A stretch of 64,000 nucleotides of DNA from Lepidonotus clava (Eukaryota; Annelida; Polychaeta; Phyllodocida; Polynoidae), in assembly GCA_936440205.1 (NCBI GenBank), contig OW387133.1, forward strand, positions 4,306,001 through 4,370,000, in the 5' to 3' direction. The notes under the pieces are model-generated. The model saw nothing but the letters and a program-made list of their open reading frames with translations, made no database searches and was not told where the DNA came from. The position numbers and the translations under genes are program-made. Numbering within the stretch: the first letter of the stretch is position 1; every line of letters begins with the position of its first letter. This document shows positions 44,666-56,568 of this stretch, piece by piece.

Positions 44666-47600
44666 CTACATGGTGCTCTCGGGTCTCTTGGCGATCCAGG
44701 CGGCGATCTTGGGGTTCTTGTTGACTTTTTCCGTGACTGCCTTCAGCTTGGGGAAGGCGTCAAGGCTGAGGGGGACCCCCATGACTGCGGGCCACTCCAG
44801 GCCAAGGGTCACTTGAAGGTCAGCCAAGGACATCTGTGCATGAAGTGAAATATATTGTTTGATGTTAAAGGGAGCCAAAAGCAGTGGTGTGTCAAAATAT
44901 GACAAAATAACTATGAAAATACATTCCAAGAACCTAACTTTGGCCATTGGTACAGTATAAATCATGATAACATGATAACTAACTATAACTTTAGTTGAAT
45001 TGCATTAATACTCATGTTATTTATGCCTGAAGACAGCAATGTTTGTAAACAAACCAATTTCGGTGGGTCACCAAAATTGACCAGGGACAGGTTTGAATGT
45101 ATTTTGATGTAATTTATGTCTTTATTCACTGTCGATATTTTACCACAGGCCTAGTTTATGGCAATAGTTTATAGAATTTGCAAAATTTTGACCCAACATT
45201 GCGTTTGCCTCCCTTTAAGGGACTGGTAAATGCTTCCCCAGACCACGCCATCTAGTGTGGAACTCATCTAAAGCAGGGCTAGCCAGGCAAGCTTGGGGGG
45301 TTTCTCGCTTTAAGCAAATGTAAATTGGCCATATCAAACTAGTTAACTTTTTAGCTATAAATGTTTGAAGAATCTTGTAATAATGGCCATATATTATATA
45401 GAGTTCAGAATCGGATGTTTTTATTTATATATAGATTTTGCCTGAATGTAAGTCTTGTATTTTATAAACATCTTTTAATATTAAAAGTTTTGATTTAATT
45501 CTAGCCAATGGGAAGAGTCCTCAGAGGCCTTATCAGCATTATCTAATGATCTTCCACCAATCAGGTAAATTGTAAATTAGCTATTTGAAGTAGGAATAAT
45601 TAAATTAGATCTTCATATCTAGGATTAATGTCTATCAGCATTCTGTCTTGCTTCATCATTACCTTGTCTCCTAGGAAGTAGTCTCCAGAAATGCAGCTCT
45701 CCAGACTCTTCAGCTTTTCAGGAAAGTCCTCTGCACATTTCTTTTTCATCTCTTCCTGTTAAAATATGACAGGAATTAATCAATTATTTAATGAATGAGG
45801 ATATGTACAGTCCAATTTATTAACCAGTCTTTTATCCTTTCTTATACAATTCTTTATAGCAGTCTCCTCTCAAAGGTTCTCAAAATTGATTATTTCTCAA
45901 AGCACCTCTTTATTTGACCATTTTCAGTTATATTGATTTTGGGTCTGAACCAAAAGAGGCCAAATGAGACTCTCAACTTTATGTTGTCGCTGTATTGATA
46001 TTCTATTTCGTTTATACACTACATGTTCCTACTTTTACATGTACCCATCTGACAAACTGTAACACACCTTAGTCTAGTAAAGTGTAGTATGAAAACAGCA
46101 TGGCTTCCTGTCAAGACTTGGAACAAATATAGGTTTGATCTAATCTAAAACCCAAAACCAAGTACATTACAGTCGCAATCTATGATTTTCATTTAAATCA
46201 ATAAAAGAGAAATATCAATCACAAACCTTTTCGTCGTCTTTCGCTGAGAAGAGTTTGAGAAGAGGTTTGAGAAAATCTTCCATACAGCCGCACAGCATGT
46301 CAATCTTGGCCCCATCAAGATCAGTCTTTCCCATCAACCCTGAATTTAAATAAAACATTGAGAGTTCAGGGGCTGATACAGGATTTTCAAAAGGAGGGGG
46401 GGGGGGGGGGGTGAGCATAAAGGTCAAGTACTAAAACGGCGTGCATTTGTGCATACACACGCAACATTTCCCTCTCTTTTTGTAGTTTAGGGGTCCAGCA
46501 AAGGGGGTCCTGAACCCCCCCCCCCCCCCGCTCCCCAGATCTGCTCCTGAGAGTTGAAATGTCAGTTGCAAGGCCTATTGCATCTAAATCTTTCTAAATG
46601 ATTTCTTCAGTTTTTTTCCAGAAAGCAAGGAGCTCCTTAATAATTTGCTTTACATGTCTACCATATGTTTATAAACAGTCAATCAACATATCTAATGTCT
46701 TTCGCTAAATTTCCTTTGGTATGATATGATATGAGAATAGCATATCTTTTTGATTTTTTAAATGACTGCTTCTCAATAGATAACAAAATACTTATAGAAT
46801 GAATACCTGTTTGTATTTCCTCTTTTATGATCCTTTGATGAGGTTTTAAAAGGTATTGTTTTCTTGTTAATTTTCTTAGATAACAAAGGTCAGATGTTTC
46901 AGGAATACCCTTCATGTTCATGATGGTAGCATATGTCTTAAAGTATAAAGTATAGAATTTTGATGAGGTTTCTGTGGTTCTAGATATGACAAAGGTCCTT
47001 TTAAAATCTAGCTTTACAAAGATTCTCAGTAAAAACGGGCTCTTTATTTTTGGTGCCGGGCTCCCCAGCTCTTAGGTCTGGGAGCCCAATGGACTCCCAC
47101 TACAATTCTCTCGAGGCCTGTGATTTAGTAAAAATGTCTTTAAGTATTCATTTTGTTTTTGTTGATTTATGAAGACAATATACAGCCTTAAGTTTCATAA
47201 ACCATTAAGGCTATATTCCACATGCAACTTTAGCTGCAGAATGGGAATTGGGAGTGGCAAGTAAGGTTAAATTTAGAGGTTTTACAATTCTCTTTTGAAT
47301 GGGGTATAGGATATATATGCTTTATTCTATATTCTCAAGCAAATCAGCATCAAATCGTTACCTGTTCGACTAGCCAGAAGGCGGTTGATGGCATGGCTCT
47401 GACACAGCATCTCCCCGTCAACCTCCAATACTGGCATCTGACCGAAGGGAGTCGCTGCAAAAAAAAGATACATGTTTAAAATAAACTCCAATTGTTAGAC
47501 TGGATAAGTTAGGGGCCTTCCATTAAGTTTGTACGCATCAAGATTTTTGGAAATGTACATACTTTCTAGTACAAATCGAATGCATATTTCTTCCTGAGAG

Positions 47601-47953
47601 GGGATGGAGGGTCTGGGATTTTTGAAAATGTGCGTACGTACTACTACTAAATGGTAGGCCCCTAGTTGAAATGTAATTGTACTAAACTTCTGCATTGAAT
47701 GTTATCTTTCGGGGGAAATAACTAGTATTATGATTTTATGTATTTTATGTAATTTACATAGATAAATATGACAGAAAAAACATTTAGTAATCCAATGAAT
47801 CACAAGGGAAATAATCTTACTTGTCTTAAACTTCGCCCACTCCTCGCCTGTATGGCGAATGTCTTCGTACTTAATGTCGCTTAAGGCAAAGATGTACCGG
47901 GCAACCTCAGCCCGAGCACGGATGTTGAAATAGTGAAGCTTGTAGGAAGGCAT
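44666..47953 (-). CDS. Sigma-class glutathione S-transferase (prostaglandin D synthase-like), gene 1
   Basis: Coding exons on the minus strand: 47821-47953, 47362-47454, 46227-46339, 45663-45755, 44666-44833; all introns GT-AG, phases 1, 1, 0, 0; 199 residues, the usual length for vertebrate HPGDS. The thioredoxin-fold half opens MPSYKLHYFNIRARAEVARY with catalytic Tyr8 and Arg14, Trp39 in EEWAKFK, the cis-proline motif in GQMPVLEVDG, and the glutathione-binding QS (CQSHAINRLL). The all-helical half ends with DFPEKLKSLE, GDYFLGDK, SLADL and WIAKRPESTM. Such enzymes are cytosolic dimers that use glutathione in detoxification or isomerise prostaglandin H2; which applies here cannot be told. An acceptor (TTTTCTTATAG) lies 11 bases before the ATG, so the gene probably has a non-coding first exon upstream. 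It lies head-to-tail downstream of gene 2. Confidence 0.95.
46367..46549. mobile_element. Poly-G/C short element in intron 2 of GST gene 1, with 6-bp target duplication
   Basis: CAGGGGCTGATACAGGATTT at the left mirrors CCCCAGATCTGCTCCTG at the right. AGAGTT stands immediately on both sides (46361-46366 and 46550-46555). The interior matches the element at 39606-39820 closely (GTGAGCATAAAGGTCAAGTA, GTGCATTTGTGCATACA). Confidence 0.85.
47510..47664. mobile_element. 155-bp MITE with TAGGGGCCTTCCATT ends, between exons 1 and 2 of GST gene 1
   Basis: TAGGGGCCTTCCATTAAGTT faces ACTAAATGGTAGGCCCCTA. AGTT stands on both sides if the element is taken from AGGGGCC to GGCCCCT. Sub-terminal GTACGCA / TGCGTAC words are also mirrored. 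Degraded relatives lie at about 34405-34560 (Rho intron 1) and a left end at about 57020. Confidence 0.75.
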
Positions 47954-49730
47954 GGTTGTTTATTCTATAAGAAAATAGAGAATGAAAAGGTGAGAAACTG
48001 GATTTGACTTTCATCAGTTAGATGTTTCAGTTGAATTGCTCATTTTGTGCTTTGATAACATAGATCAATCTATGTTATTTGCCAGTTTGAATACCCATTT
48101 GTTGTCCAACACAATGAATTACCAAGAGCATTCTGGCTTGCCTGTGGTAAAACATCTTTTTTAGTTCATAACCAAATGTTTTAAAAGAAAGACCCCATGC
48201 TTGGTTGGCAAGGCACAGGTGCTGCTGTCAGATTGTGTCGTTGTTAGTATTAATAACAATGTTATTTAGGGGAAGGCGGACGCTGGTCAAGTTCAGTGCA
48301 ATTGTGGTCAGTAAGACTAGCATGTACAAGTAGGGACTTGGTGTAACTGTAGTTATTTCATAGAATTACATATTTATGGTGACATTGAGATGCTGTGTTT
48401 TGACGAAAACCATAATGTATATGAGATAATTACAGGATAAATAAAACGAAATTAAAAAAAACAAAAAAAAAACTTAAGCCCCATACCCACTAGGCAATTT
48501 CACTCTGACCCGGCGACGGCACGGTCATCAAATTTGTCGCACAATCGCCGGGCAATCACAATCACCAGGTGATTTCCTGTGGGTATGGGGTGAGTTCTCA
48601 GCGACAGCCGGCGGCTGACAGGATCGCCGTGAAAATCGCCTAGTGGGTATGGTTAGGTCTTGGATAGATGAAGGCAGATTATTGTACGGAATAACTCTAC
48701 AAGGACTCCATTGTTATTGCTATTGTGTGGAGTGTGAAATATCTTGAATTAATGACACGGATGACATTGTCACAATGACTGACCTTGGATCTCACAAACA
48801 TCAAATCCTCTTACGTAGCTATTTTTTCTCTTAACAGAACAAATGAGGGAAATTATTCAAAGGGGTGCAGGTGCAAGCCTCCTCCTTTTTCTTGGAAAAT
48901 TAAGAAGCCATTAATGATTTTTTGTATCTAAAAGGCCCCCGCCCCAAATACTAGATTTGCACATGCTCACTCATTTCGGCGGGAACTCCTAGGAGTTCCC
49001 GGATAGGATAGGACGTCATAGAACATTTTGAATAACATCATTGAACCTCGTCAGTGGCGGATTTAGAGGGGGATGCCAGGGGCGCTGTTGTTTTTTTTTT
49101 AATGTCTGGAACCGCCTCGCTCGTAGAACATTATTTGAACATCACAGAATGTGGTCTTTATATCGCCCCTTTGTTGTCAACTACTTAGGTATCCAGGGAG
49201 GGTCCAGGGGGTCCAACCCCCCCCCCCCCCCTCCTTTGGTGGAGACATAAACTTCACATAGAGAAGTTGCATAGGTGCACACGAATGCACGTTTTGGGAC
49301 TTCGCCTTTCTGAAGATGCATCTTTAAGAAACTTTGTATCTGCTGTTTATATATTTTGCCGACCACCTGTTCATCAAAAGGTACCAAAAGGATGGCAACT
49401 CAAATCTTATCACAGCTAAGGTTTTATTACAAACAGTCAAGAAGAAGAGTCATCCGAAATGATACAAATTGAGTACAAAAAGCAGACAAAATAATCACCT
49501 GTACACATTCTAAGGAGTGGGTTTTTGGATTATGGAAAGGTTGACAGAGGGAAAGCTGGTCAATGGGTAAAAAAGAGCGACTACACAAATGAACTTAGGC
49601 CTATTTCAATGTTTGACTTTATTTCCAGATCCCAAAATACAGTTTAGAAATAATGCACTGAAGAGTGCCTGAAGGGTTTGAAGAATTTGAAAAGATAATG
49701 TCCTGGGTGAAATAAAAATCTCATGGAGAT
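47954..49730. other. Spacer between the two GST genes
   Basis: Must contain the promoter and probable non-coding first exon of GST gene 1, which I could not place with confidence. Holds a MITE (48475-48652), the left end of a poly-G/C element (CAGTGGCGGATTTAGAGGGG at 49052) and a C run at 49217-49230. No coding exon was recognised. Confidence 0.4.
48475..48652. mobile_element. TAAAGCCCCATACCCAC-family MITE
   Basis: TAAGCCCCATACCCACTAGG at the left mirrors CGCCTAGTGGGTATGG at the right. A further inward-pointing end (CCTGTGGGTATGGGGTGAG) lies near 48567, so two copies may be overlaid. The interior carries GGCGAC and CGCCGG words, like the copy at 14053-14338. Confidence 0.7.
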
Positions 49731-49736
49731 TTTATT
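49731..49736 (-). terminator. Poly(A) signal of GST gene 2
   Basis: AATAAA on the minus strand, 30 bases beyond the stop codon at 49766-49768. Confidence 0.7.
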
Positions 49737-49765
49737 TTAATGTTTGTCCATTTAATGTTTCTACA

Positions 49766-52564
49766 TTAATTTTTGGTTTCCGGTCTCTTCTTAATCCAAG
49801 CAGCAACTTCTGGTATGGCATTGATGTTCTCGCGCATTGCCTTCAGCTTGGGGAGGTCATCCCACTTGGTTTCACAGCCAATCATAGTGGGAAAGTCCAG
49901 GCAGTAACCAAGCTCAAAGTCAGCCCAGGAAAGCTAAAATAACAGAAGGAAAAATAACATTGAAGAAATCGGAATAGATTATGGATTCGTAATATCATTT
50001 TGCATCTTGTGTATACAATATCATCTGAAACTATAAACAATTAGTGACTAAATCAGCCTTTGGTACCAAATAATTTTGCAAACTAGAACTGGAAAGTTAA
50101 GTTCAAGGGTTGATGTGTTTATAAAAGAAAAACAATTAAATGAATTGATTCAAGAGTAGAAGAGTGTTATCTGGTTCATCTATACTAGATAAATATGTGC
50201 TGTGTCTCTACCTTATCTCCGAGGAAGTAATTTCCGCCCATGAGGTTTTCCAACTTCTGCAGCTCACCAGGGAGAGAGTCCGCGAACTTCTTCTTTAGCG
50301 CTGCCTGTAATACAGAAAAAAAGGTTTGTTTGTTTGTTTGTTGGGTAAGTTTGATATCTGGCCAACCCTTCAGGGTCCTTTCCAGACTGCACAAGGTAAT
50401 GCTTTTCGGCTAGTTTTGTGCCACATGGGCGGTGATCGAATCTATGAAATTAGATGCCTATTTGTAGCAGTAGGACCCAATGCCCTCTTTATAGTAATAG
50501 TGCTGCCTCACTGAGATATCATGTCATAGGCCTACAGGATACCCCACCCAGTCACATTATACTGACACTGGGTTGACCAGTCATGTTTTGTGGTTCTTAC
50601 TTCATGAAGAGTGCTAGGCAAGCGATAACCACTGCCATGTTTAAAGTCTTTGGTGTGACTTGGCCAGGGATAAATCCAAAGATCTCCAAGACTATAAAAA
50701 AAAAGAGCTACCAATTCGGTCTCCCAATTGTCACCTTCTACGAATAGTGAAGGACTGCTTGGGAACCCCCACCCCAGGAAAAGGTAAATTCAGCTAATAA
50801 CTCAAGTTAAGTACATGTTTCTGCTGTTGATTTTGAAATCATAATCAATGGGTGTATGGCTTTCCCATAAACCTGAGCAGTCCGCCACCTTGCCTACATT
50901 TTTGGGCTTTTGGTAACTGAGTCACTTCAATTTATACATGTTTACTTTAGGAAAAAATAAACCAAAAAGTTCTATGCCAATCATTTTATAGCTGAACACC
51001 GCCACTGACACTGACCTAGAGGTACCTACTTAGCATTCAAGTCTTAGAATGTCTTTCAGCTTAGGACATATCATGTCTTTTCCAGCGTTCAGGTTTTTCA
51101 TAGTTTTTCATAGTGTTCTAAGATATTGTATAGTTCTTGTTGTTGGTTTTTTTTCACTTGCACGATAGCAACCCAACCAAAAAAAAAATTAAGGTGGCGC
51201 CCCCTGGTGTATTAAATTTGAAACATTTCTTGAGGGAATTGCTATAGTTAAGGTATAGGAAGTGAAGTGACTTAGTTACCAAAAGCCCTAAAAGTTAGCA
51301 GACTGGTGGACTGCGCAGATTCGTGGGAAAGGTGTATATATAATTATTAATTTTTATTAAAAAAAAGCCTACCTTTCTGGTCTCATCCTCCTCATAGTAC
51401 ACAGCGGCCATCGGCTTCATGACGTCCTCCAGGCAGTCCACTACCATGTCCTGTTTAGCGTCCTCCACGTCACACTTTCCATAGAGACCTGGAAGAGGAG
51501 TAAAAGGGTAATTAATTTTTGGTGGATTGAAGGGGAGATCCAAGGGGAAACTAAGCGTCTGAAAGGGTCCTATGGCTCTATTATCCAAGGGTGGAGGTTC
51601 CCAGGTGTCCTGAACACACTCCCATATAAAGTTAAGATTAGTGCCTTCTAAAAGCATTTTATCTTAATATGTAAGATATGAGAAACGCATTTAAGATTCT
51701 CCTAGTGTGAAATGCGCTCTAATCCTTAGAAAATAAAGATTGGAGAATGAGCTTACCCAGTCGTTTGCCGAGAAAGCGGCCGAGCGCTCTGCTCTGACCG
51801 ATCAGTACACCGTCCACCTCCAGGATGGGCATCTGAGCGAAGGGGGTCTCTGAAACACAAAAAAAAACACGTCATGAGGAAAGGATCACATCTTTTTAAT
51901 CAAAAGGGGCTGTAATATAGTATATAAAACTATGTAAGGTTAGGGGCAGATCAAGGGGGTGCAGGGGGCCTGAACCCCTATCCCCTTTTGGTGGGGACTT
52001 AAACTAGGCAAAGAGATAATAAAAGTTACATCTTTATATGATTATTCATATTAACTGCACCAGGGAGAAGCCAACGTATTAAAAACTAGTAGGAAAATCA
52101 AATTATTTTCATTAAAACTTAAGAGGAGGCCCACTGAGCGATGCAACTTAGATTCTAGTCAAGTTTTAACAACGCTAGACATTTTCCAACAGATTTTGAT
52201 ATATTTCAGGTCGCATTCCTTTTGTGTTTGTTTTTTCTTGAATCACCACTTCCTCCAAGTGCACTGTATTGTAAATAAAAATAAAAAAAGTATTGTATTG
52301 TATTGCTTGATGGGAACACAATTTCTGTTTGGTGCCAATGACTTTTTAGTCGACTTTGACGATTTCTGATTGCCTCCTTGATGAATTTAATACAAAAATG
52401 TACTAAAAAATAATATCCAAAAAATACATACTTGGTTTGAACTCGGCCCACTGCTCCTTCTCGTACCGCACGTCTTCATAGTCGATTTTCCCGTAGGCGA
52501 ACATGTACCGGGCCACCTCCGCCCGACCACGGCTGTGGAAGTAGTGCAGTTTGTACTGAGGCAT
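49766..52564 (-). CDS. Sigma-class glutathione S-transferase (prostaglandin D synthase-like), gene 2
   Basis: Coding exons on the minus strand: 52432-52564, 51757-51849, 51373-51488, 50212-50304, 49766-49933; GT-AG introns, phases 1, 1, 0, 0; 200 residues. It opens MPQYKLHYFHSRGRAEVARY (catalytic Tyr8, Arg14), has Trp39 in KEQWAEFK, AQMPILEVDG with the cis-proline, GQSRALGRFL with the glutathione-binding QS, then YGKCDVEDAKQDMVVDCLED, NYFLGDK, LSWADFELGYCLDFP and WIKKRPETKN. Exon lengths equal those of gene 1 except exon 3, which is one codon longer. This and the matching phases show tandem duplication. An acceptor (TTGGTTACAG) lies 8 bases before the ATG, so an upstream non-coding exon is likely; a candidate ends at 54284. 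Role as for gene 1: a cytosolic glutathione-dependent enzyme, substrate unknown. Confidence 0.95.
52232..52306. mobile_element. LINE-type 3' end fragment in intron 1 of GST gene 2
   Basis: GAATCACCACTTCCTCCAAG, then AAATAAAAATAAAAAAAG and TATTGTATTGTATTG. A second, similar piece (TTGAATCACTACTTTCTCCA) lies at about 52659-52680 beyond exon 1. The (TATTG)n end resembles that at 12660-12683. Confidence 0.4.
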
Positions 52565-52572
52565 TCTCGTAT

Positions 52573-53790
52573 CTGTAACCAAAAATGGACAAAAATAAAA
52601 ATTGCTATATCGTTTTTTTCACATTTTGTTGGTTTGTTATTTTGTTTTTATTTTTTTATTGAATCACTACTTTCTCCAAGTTCACAAGATCTTCCAGCAA
52701 TTTAGTATTATAGTAATGCAATAAAATAAGATATATAGGTGAAAACTATTGATATAAAGAATAACAAGTAATGATATGATTCGGTGCAATACAATATAGG
52801 TCGAAATTCCAGTTAATTTGTACAATACTTAATATAAAAAAAAAAAGATCAGCAGTACGCATAGTATGTTCATATTTCCAGTGAGATTTTATTTGTTGCT
52901 CTTCCCCCCAACTTTAGACTTGTTATGGTAATGGTTTAAAATAATTTTGGGAATCAGTGTTTTTTTAATCATGAATGTCATTATTAGTATGAGAAGATCT
53001 TGTTATCTTAATCATAATAGAAGTACGCGAGTCCACTCAGTCGAAAGATTTCTTTGTCAGTATGGTTAAAAGTTATAGTAAACCTATCATCAACACATCG
53101 AAGTTATTCAAGATCTTAACCACTATGTGAGATCGTGTAAAAACTACAAAAGGCCAACACTCAACGTGACCCAGCAAAATAACCAGTCGGTTCCCCCCCC
53201 CCCTCCCCTTTTTTTGCGGGGGTGGGGGGTGGGCAGATATACTTTAAAAGTGTGATTAAAAGGAACTGTGGGGTCAACAGGAAACATACTTTTTTAAAGG
53301 GTGGCCTAAACCTAGAGTGGTAAAGTACAGGAGAATCGTGAATACTTCTTGCATATTTTGCAAGATGAAGTTAAGTTACCCATTACTAACCATACCCTTA
53401 TGTCTATTGCAAATAAAACTTATTTTCTAAAAGAAAACTGTCCATGTTAATAACAATCACCAATGAAATGCTATAGTTTTTTTTGTGTGATGCACTTTGT
53501 ATCCTTCGGACAAAATTCGTAAAGATCGCCATGTGGGTTGATTGTTTCAAATGAACTAAATGTAGAAAGTGTTAGGACAAGAACAAACGTTATAGATTAA
53601 TTGGGTTACCGCAACGCAGCATATATGTTTCCTTATATGGTAATAACCTGCTCTGCCTATTAACGGATTAGATAGAAAAACACACCAAAGGGAAAAACAC
53701 AGAAGGATTGATGGAAAGATCAACTCCAGAGTAGCTGAACTACCCTTGTAGAGAGAATAAAGCTTATACAAACCATCCACAACTACCAGG
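52573..53790. other. Upstream flank or 5' intron of GST gene 2
   Basis: No coding signal was seen. A C run followed by a G run at 53186-53230 may be a fragment of a poly-G/C element. If the candidate exon at 54284 is real, all of this is intron. Confidence 0.4.
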
Positions 53791-54028
53791 GGCCATGTCC
53801 ATAACTGATTACAGTGATTAGGCTAATCAGGTGAATTTTTATTAGTGTCTCATTTATATTTATTCTGCTTGTGAATCAAAAGTAACTACACCTTACAATC
53901 TCATTTTAAAATTATTTTCAAATGACATCACTTCTTTTGGTGACAAGATAGAATCAGGCATTACGAGACACCTATCAAATTTCACTGGATTAGCCTAATC
54001 ACCAAAATCAGGTACGAAGATAGGGGCC
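53791..54028. mobile_element. About 238-bp inverted-repeat element
   Basis: The left part (GGCCATGTCCATAACTGATT, ACAGTGATTAGGCTAATCAG) mirrors the right part (CTGGATTAGCCTAATCACCA, AAATCAGGTACGAAGATAGG, GGCC). TGATTAGGCTAATC is the best-preserved block; inner TGTCTCAT / GAGACA words also pair. The ends themselves are uncertain by a few bases. Confidence 0.65.
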
Positions 54029-54283
54029 AGAACCTGAACTACCCTTGACCGTCGTTAGGAATCAGTAAGATCTACCTATTAGAAACGTCTAGTGAAAACC
54101 TTGTTCCCTAAGTGCAACTTAAGTCTAGGAAATACGAACCTTTGATATTGCTTCATTTCTGATGTAGACCAAAGTAGACTGCGACTGTTTTTCTCCAAGT
54201 GATTCATTTAGCGAACGCAATGACGATAATTGTGAACAAAGGACTTGATGACGACGATGAGTTGAAGGTAAAGGTCCACTCAC

Positions 54284-54330
54284 CAATTTCACAGCTATAT
54301 CAAGACCAACTCATTTTTTTGCTTTGAACA
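54284..54330 (-). other. Candidate non-coding first exon of GST gene 2 (donor end)
   Basis: On the minus strand GCTGTGAAATTG is followed by GTGAGTGG, a strong splice donor (intron starts at 54283). It lies about 1.7 kb upstream of the acceptor that precedes the GST gene 2 start codon by 8 bases. The 5' limit (54330 given here) is arbitrary, and there is no clear TATA box. This is a suggestion from splice-site quality only. Confidence 0.3.
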
Positions 54331-55741
54331 AAACAAACAAGAAAGACTGCAAGGAAAGGTGGTCCAACCAACAGCTCAGGGAATCAAACCCAGTTCACCT
54401 GCGCAGAAGTCCAACATTGCTATCCATTACCCTCACCCCCCACCTTCAATTGCTTCCCATCAATCCAATAGACACATAAAGACCTTAATTTCTCAAATCT
54501 ACTGTGTATTCTTGTTTTGGATGATATGCATATTAATAAGCATAATGTTTTATATTGTATTGCAAAATAGTATGTATTGTTTACTGCAAGTGTCTGAGTT
54601 GCCCAGTGGGCAACCATAGTCAATTCTTTTTAATAGGTTAGGAAATCATGGACTTTTAGTTATTTGTCATCTATTTTACCTGATTATCTCTTAAATTTTA
54701 CTGAGCAACCTTATTTTGTAGCTGAGCAACCACATTCAGGAATCTAGTTGCCCAGTGGGCAACCAGGTTTCAAATTGATTTGTCAAACCCTGAAACCATC
54801 TAAACTCATAAGAACCTGGACTTATGCATATGTCATGTACCGACCGTATGTGACAATATCTACAATTACAGCTCCTCCAATCAATTGGATGTTTATTCCT
54901 AAGCTCGGGACTATCACTCATAAATCATCAAGAAAAATTGTCGTCATGATAAATTATAGTTGACTGACTAGTCGGATGTTATAACAAGAGCTATTGTTGA
55001 CATTGATTTCAGTAGCGTCTTTACGTCAATGAATACAGATAACTTAGTTTTTCCTCCTCAACCTTTACAGTAACTCCATTTGTTTGTTATCTAGTATCCT
55101 GACAGACGCCTGACCTCTGGAAAGACCGTTGACCTTGATCAAGATTCTAAGAGGGGACTTCTTGTGGTTTTTAAACAGAGGTTATCCTTGAGTATTGACA
55201 GATTTGACTATCATCAGCTTTGAGAGGCTTTATTCCGGGCGTTCTGCATTTTGACCTCAAGTGTATTTGGTGAGTAAACATGAACGTATATTCCGGTACA
55301 GATGTCAAGTATGTATGCACGTGATAGGGTTGGTGGCAAGAGGTGGAGGGGATTTAAACCAAGAAATACACGTTTTGCCTAACCAATATAGCAGCTACCC
55401 AGTCTTTGAAACCCCCGTGACAGTGTACTTTTTCAAGTTGTAATGTTAATACCAAAAATTAACTTCTGCAATCTTTTGCGTGTCACTTTGGTATTGGTAT
55501 TACTTTCTGTTTTACATCATGAAAACCGAGAATTGACTGTTTATTTTAATTGACATCTAAATACAGTTAATATTTTCCAAAGTTGGTTTGAATTCAACTG
55601 AAATGCACAATGTCATATATTCAATAGACACGTGAACTCTGCACATTTTCCCATGGCTTTGTGTACAAGATTATGGCGCGTTAAGCCTGCAGGTGCATAA
55701 TATACAAGAAATGTTGTATTTCAGGCTCTAACTGCTAGCCT
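54331..55741. other. No gene recognised; contains a repeated 17-bp near-palindrome
   Basis: GTTGCCCAGTGGGCAACCA occurs at about 54598 and 54749, 151 bases apart; each is an 8+1+8 inverted repeat. The words TGAGCAACC also recur between them. The rest is AT-rich without an exon. Confidence 0.5.
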
Positions 55742-55932
55742 TAAGCCTGTATTCCACTAAGCAGTTTTAAAGTTTGAATTCTCACCATCAATATTACAGA
55801 ACCCCATCCATGTTACATACCATTCGAACCATAATTCAAAGTCCCTTCTAATGATATGTAACATGACTATAATTGGCCCCTATTGCTAATGTTGATTTAC
55901 AATAACAAAAATCGCATATTGGAATACAGCCC
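55742..55932. mobile_element. 191-bp MITE, TAAGGCTGTATTCCA family
   Basis: TAAGCCTGTATTCCACTAAG faces TATTGGAATACAGCCCT. The interior holds ATGTTACATACCATTCGAA mirrored by TTCTAATGATATGTAACAT. Related ends occur at 36343, 47207 (TAAGGCTATATTCCACATGC) and 30543-30558. Confidence 0.75.
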
Positions 55933-56083
55933 TCACACTTGGGGAGATATACTTAAATCTTTTAAATCGTGCCACGCCTTCAGGTGAAAGGAACCTTCAA
56001 ATCGATATACCCGGCCCCGCCTATACCAACCTGCCAATATTACTTCGCACCACCCTTGTGGTTTTCTGGTACCTATGAACCAG

Positions 56084-56141
56084 ACACAGAAACTCCTTGG
56101 TTTTTATTTTCTACACAGAAACTCCTTGGTTTTTATTTTCT
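56084..56141. repeat. 29-bp tandem duplication
   Basis: ACACAGAAACTCCTTGGTTT (continuing TTATTTTCT) at 56084 is repeated exactly at 56113. Confidence 0.9.
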
Positions 56142-56199
56142 AACAAGAGCCTGATTCAAGATCGATAATATAGGGAAAGATGTAGCATCTATATAAATA

Positions 56200-56568
56200 C
56201 AGTAGGGTACACTAGATTATTAGTGGTTTATGAACTATTTGAAACACAAACGGACAAGAATGTGTATATTGGTAGACATACAGAGGTTGACAGTATGATC
56301 CTGAATACGAGATTGGTGTCGAAAAATCACTGCCCAAGGCCGTTAGGCTGAGGGCTGTAATTTCTCTGATGTCCCACTGAGTATTATAATATAATAGTAT
56401 ATACTGAGTATATATAATATAATAGTATATACTGAGTATATATAATATAATAGTATATACTGAGTATATATTATATAATATATATTACTCTATATATAAT
56501 AATGCATGTTTATCCGTTTATGTTTCAAATAGGTTATAAACCAAAAGTAATCATAATGTACCCTACTG
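56200..56568. mobile_element. 369-bp inverted-repeat element with CAGTAGGG ends and a tandem core
   Basis: CAGTAGGGTACACTAGATTA at the left mirrors TAATCATAATGTACCCTACT then G at the right, and the similarity extends inward about 58 bases (TTTGAAACACAAACGGAC against GTCCGTTTATGTTTCAAA-like sequence). The middle (about 56385-56490) is a 28-bp tandem repeat of TATATAATATAATAGTATA type, three units, each with a TACTGAGTA word. Confidence 0.75.
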
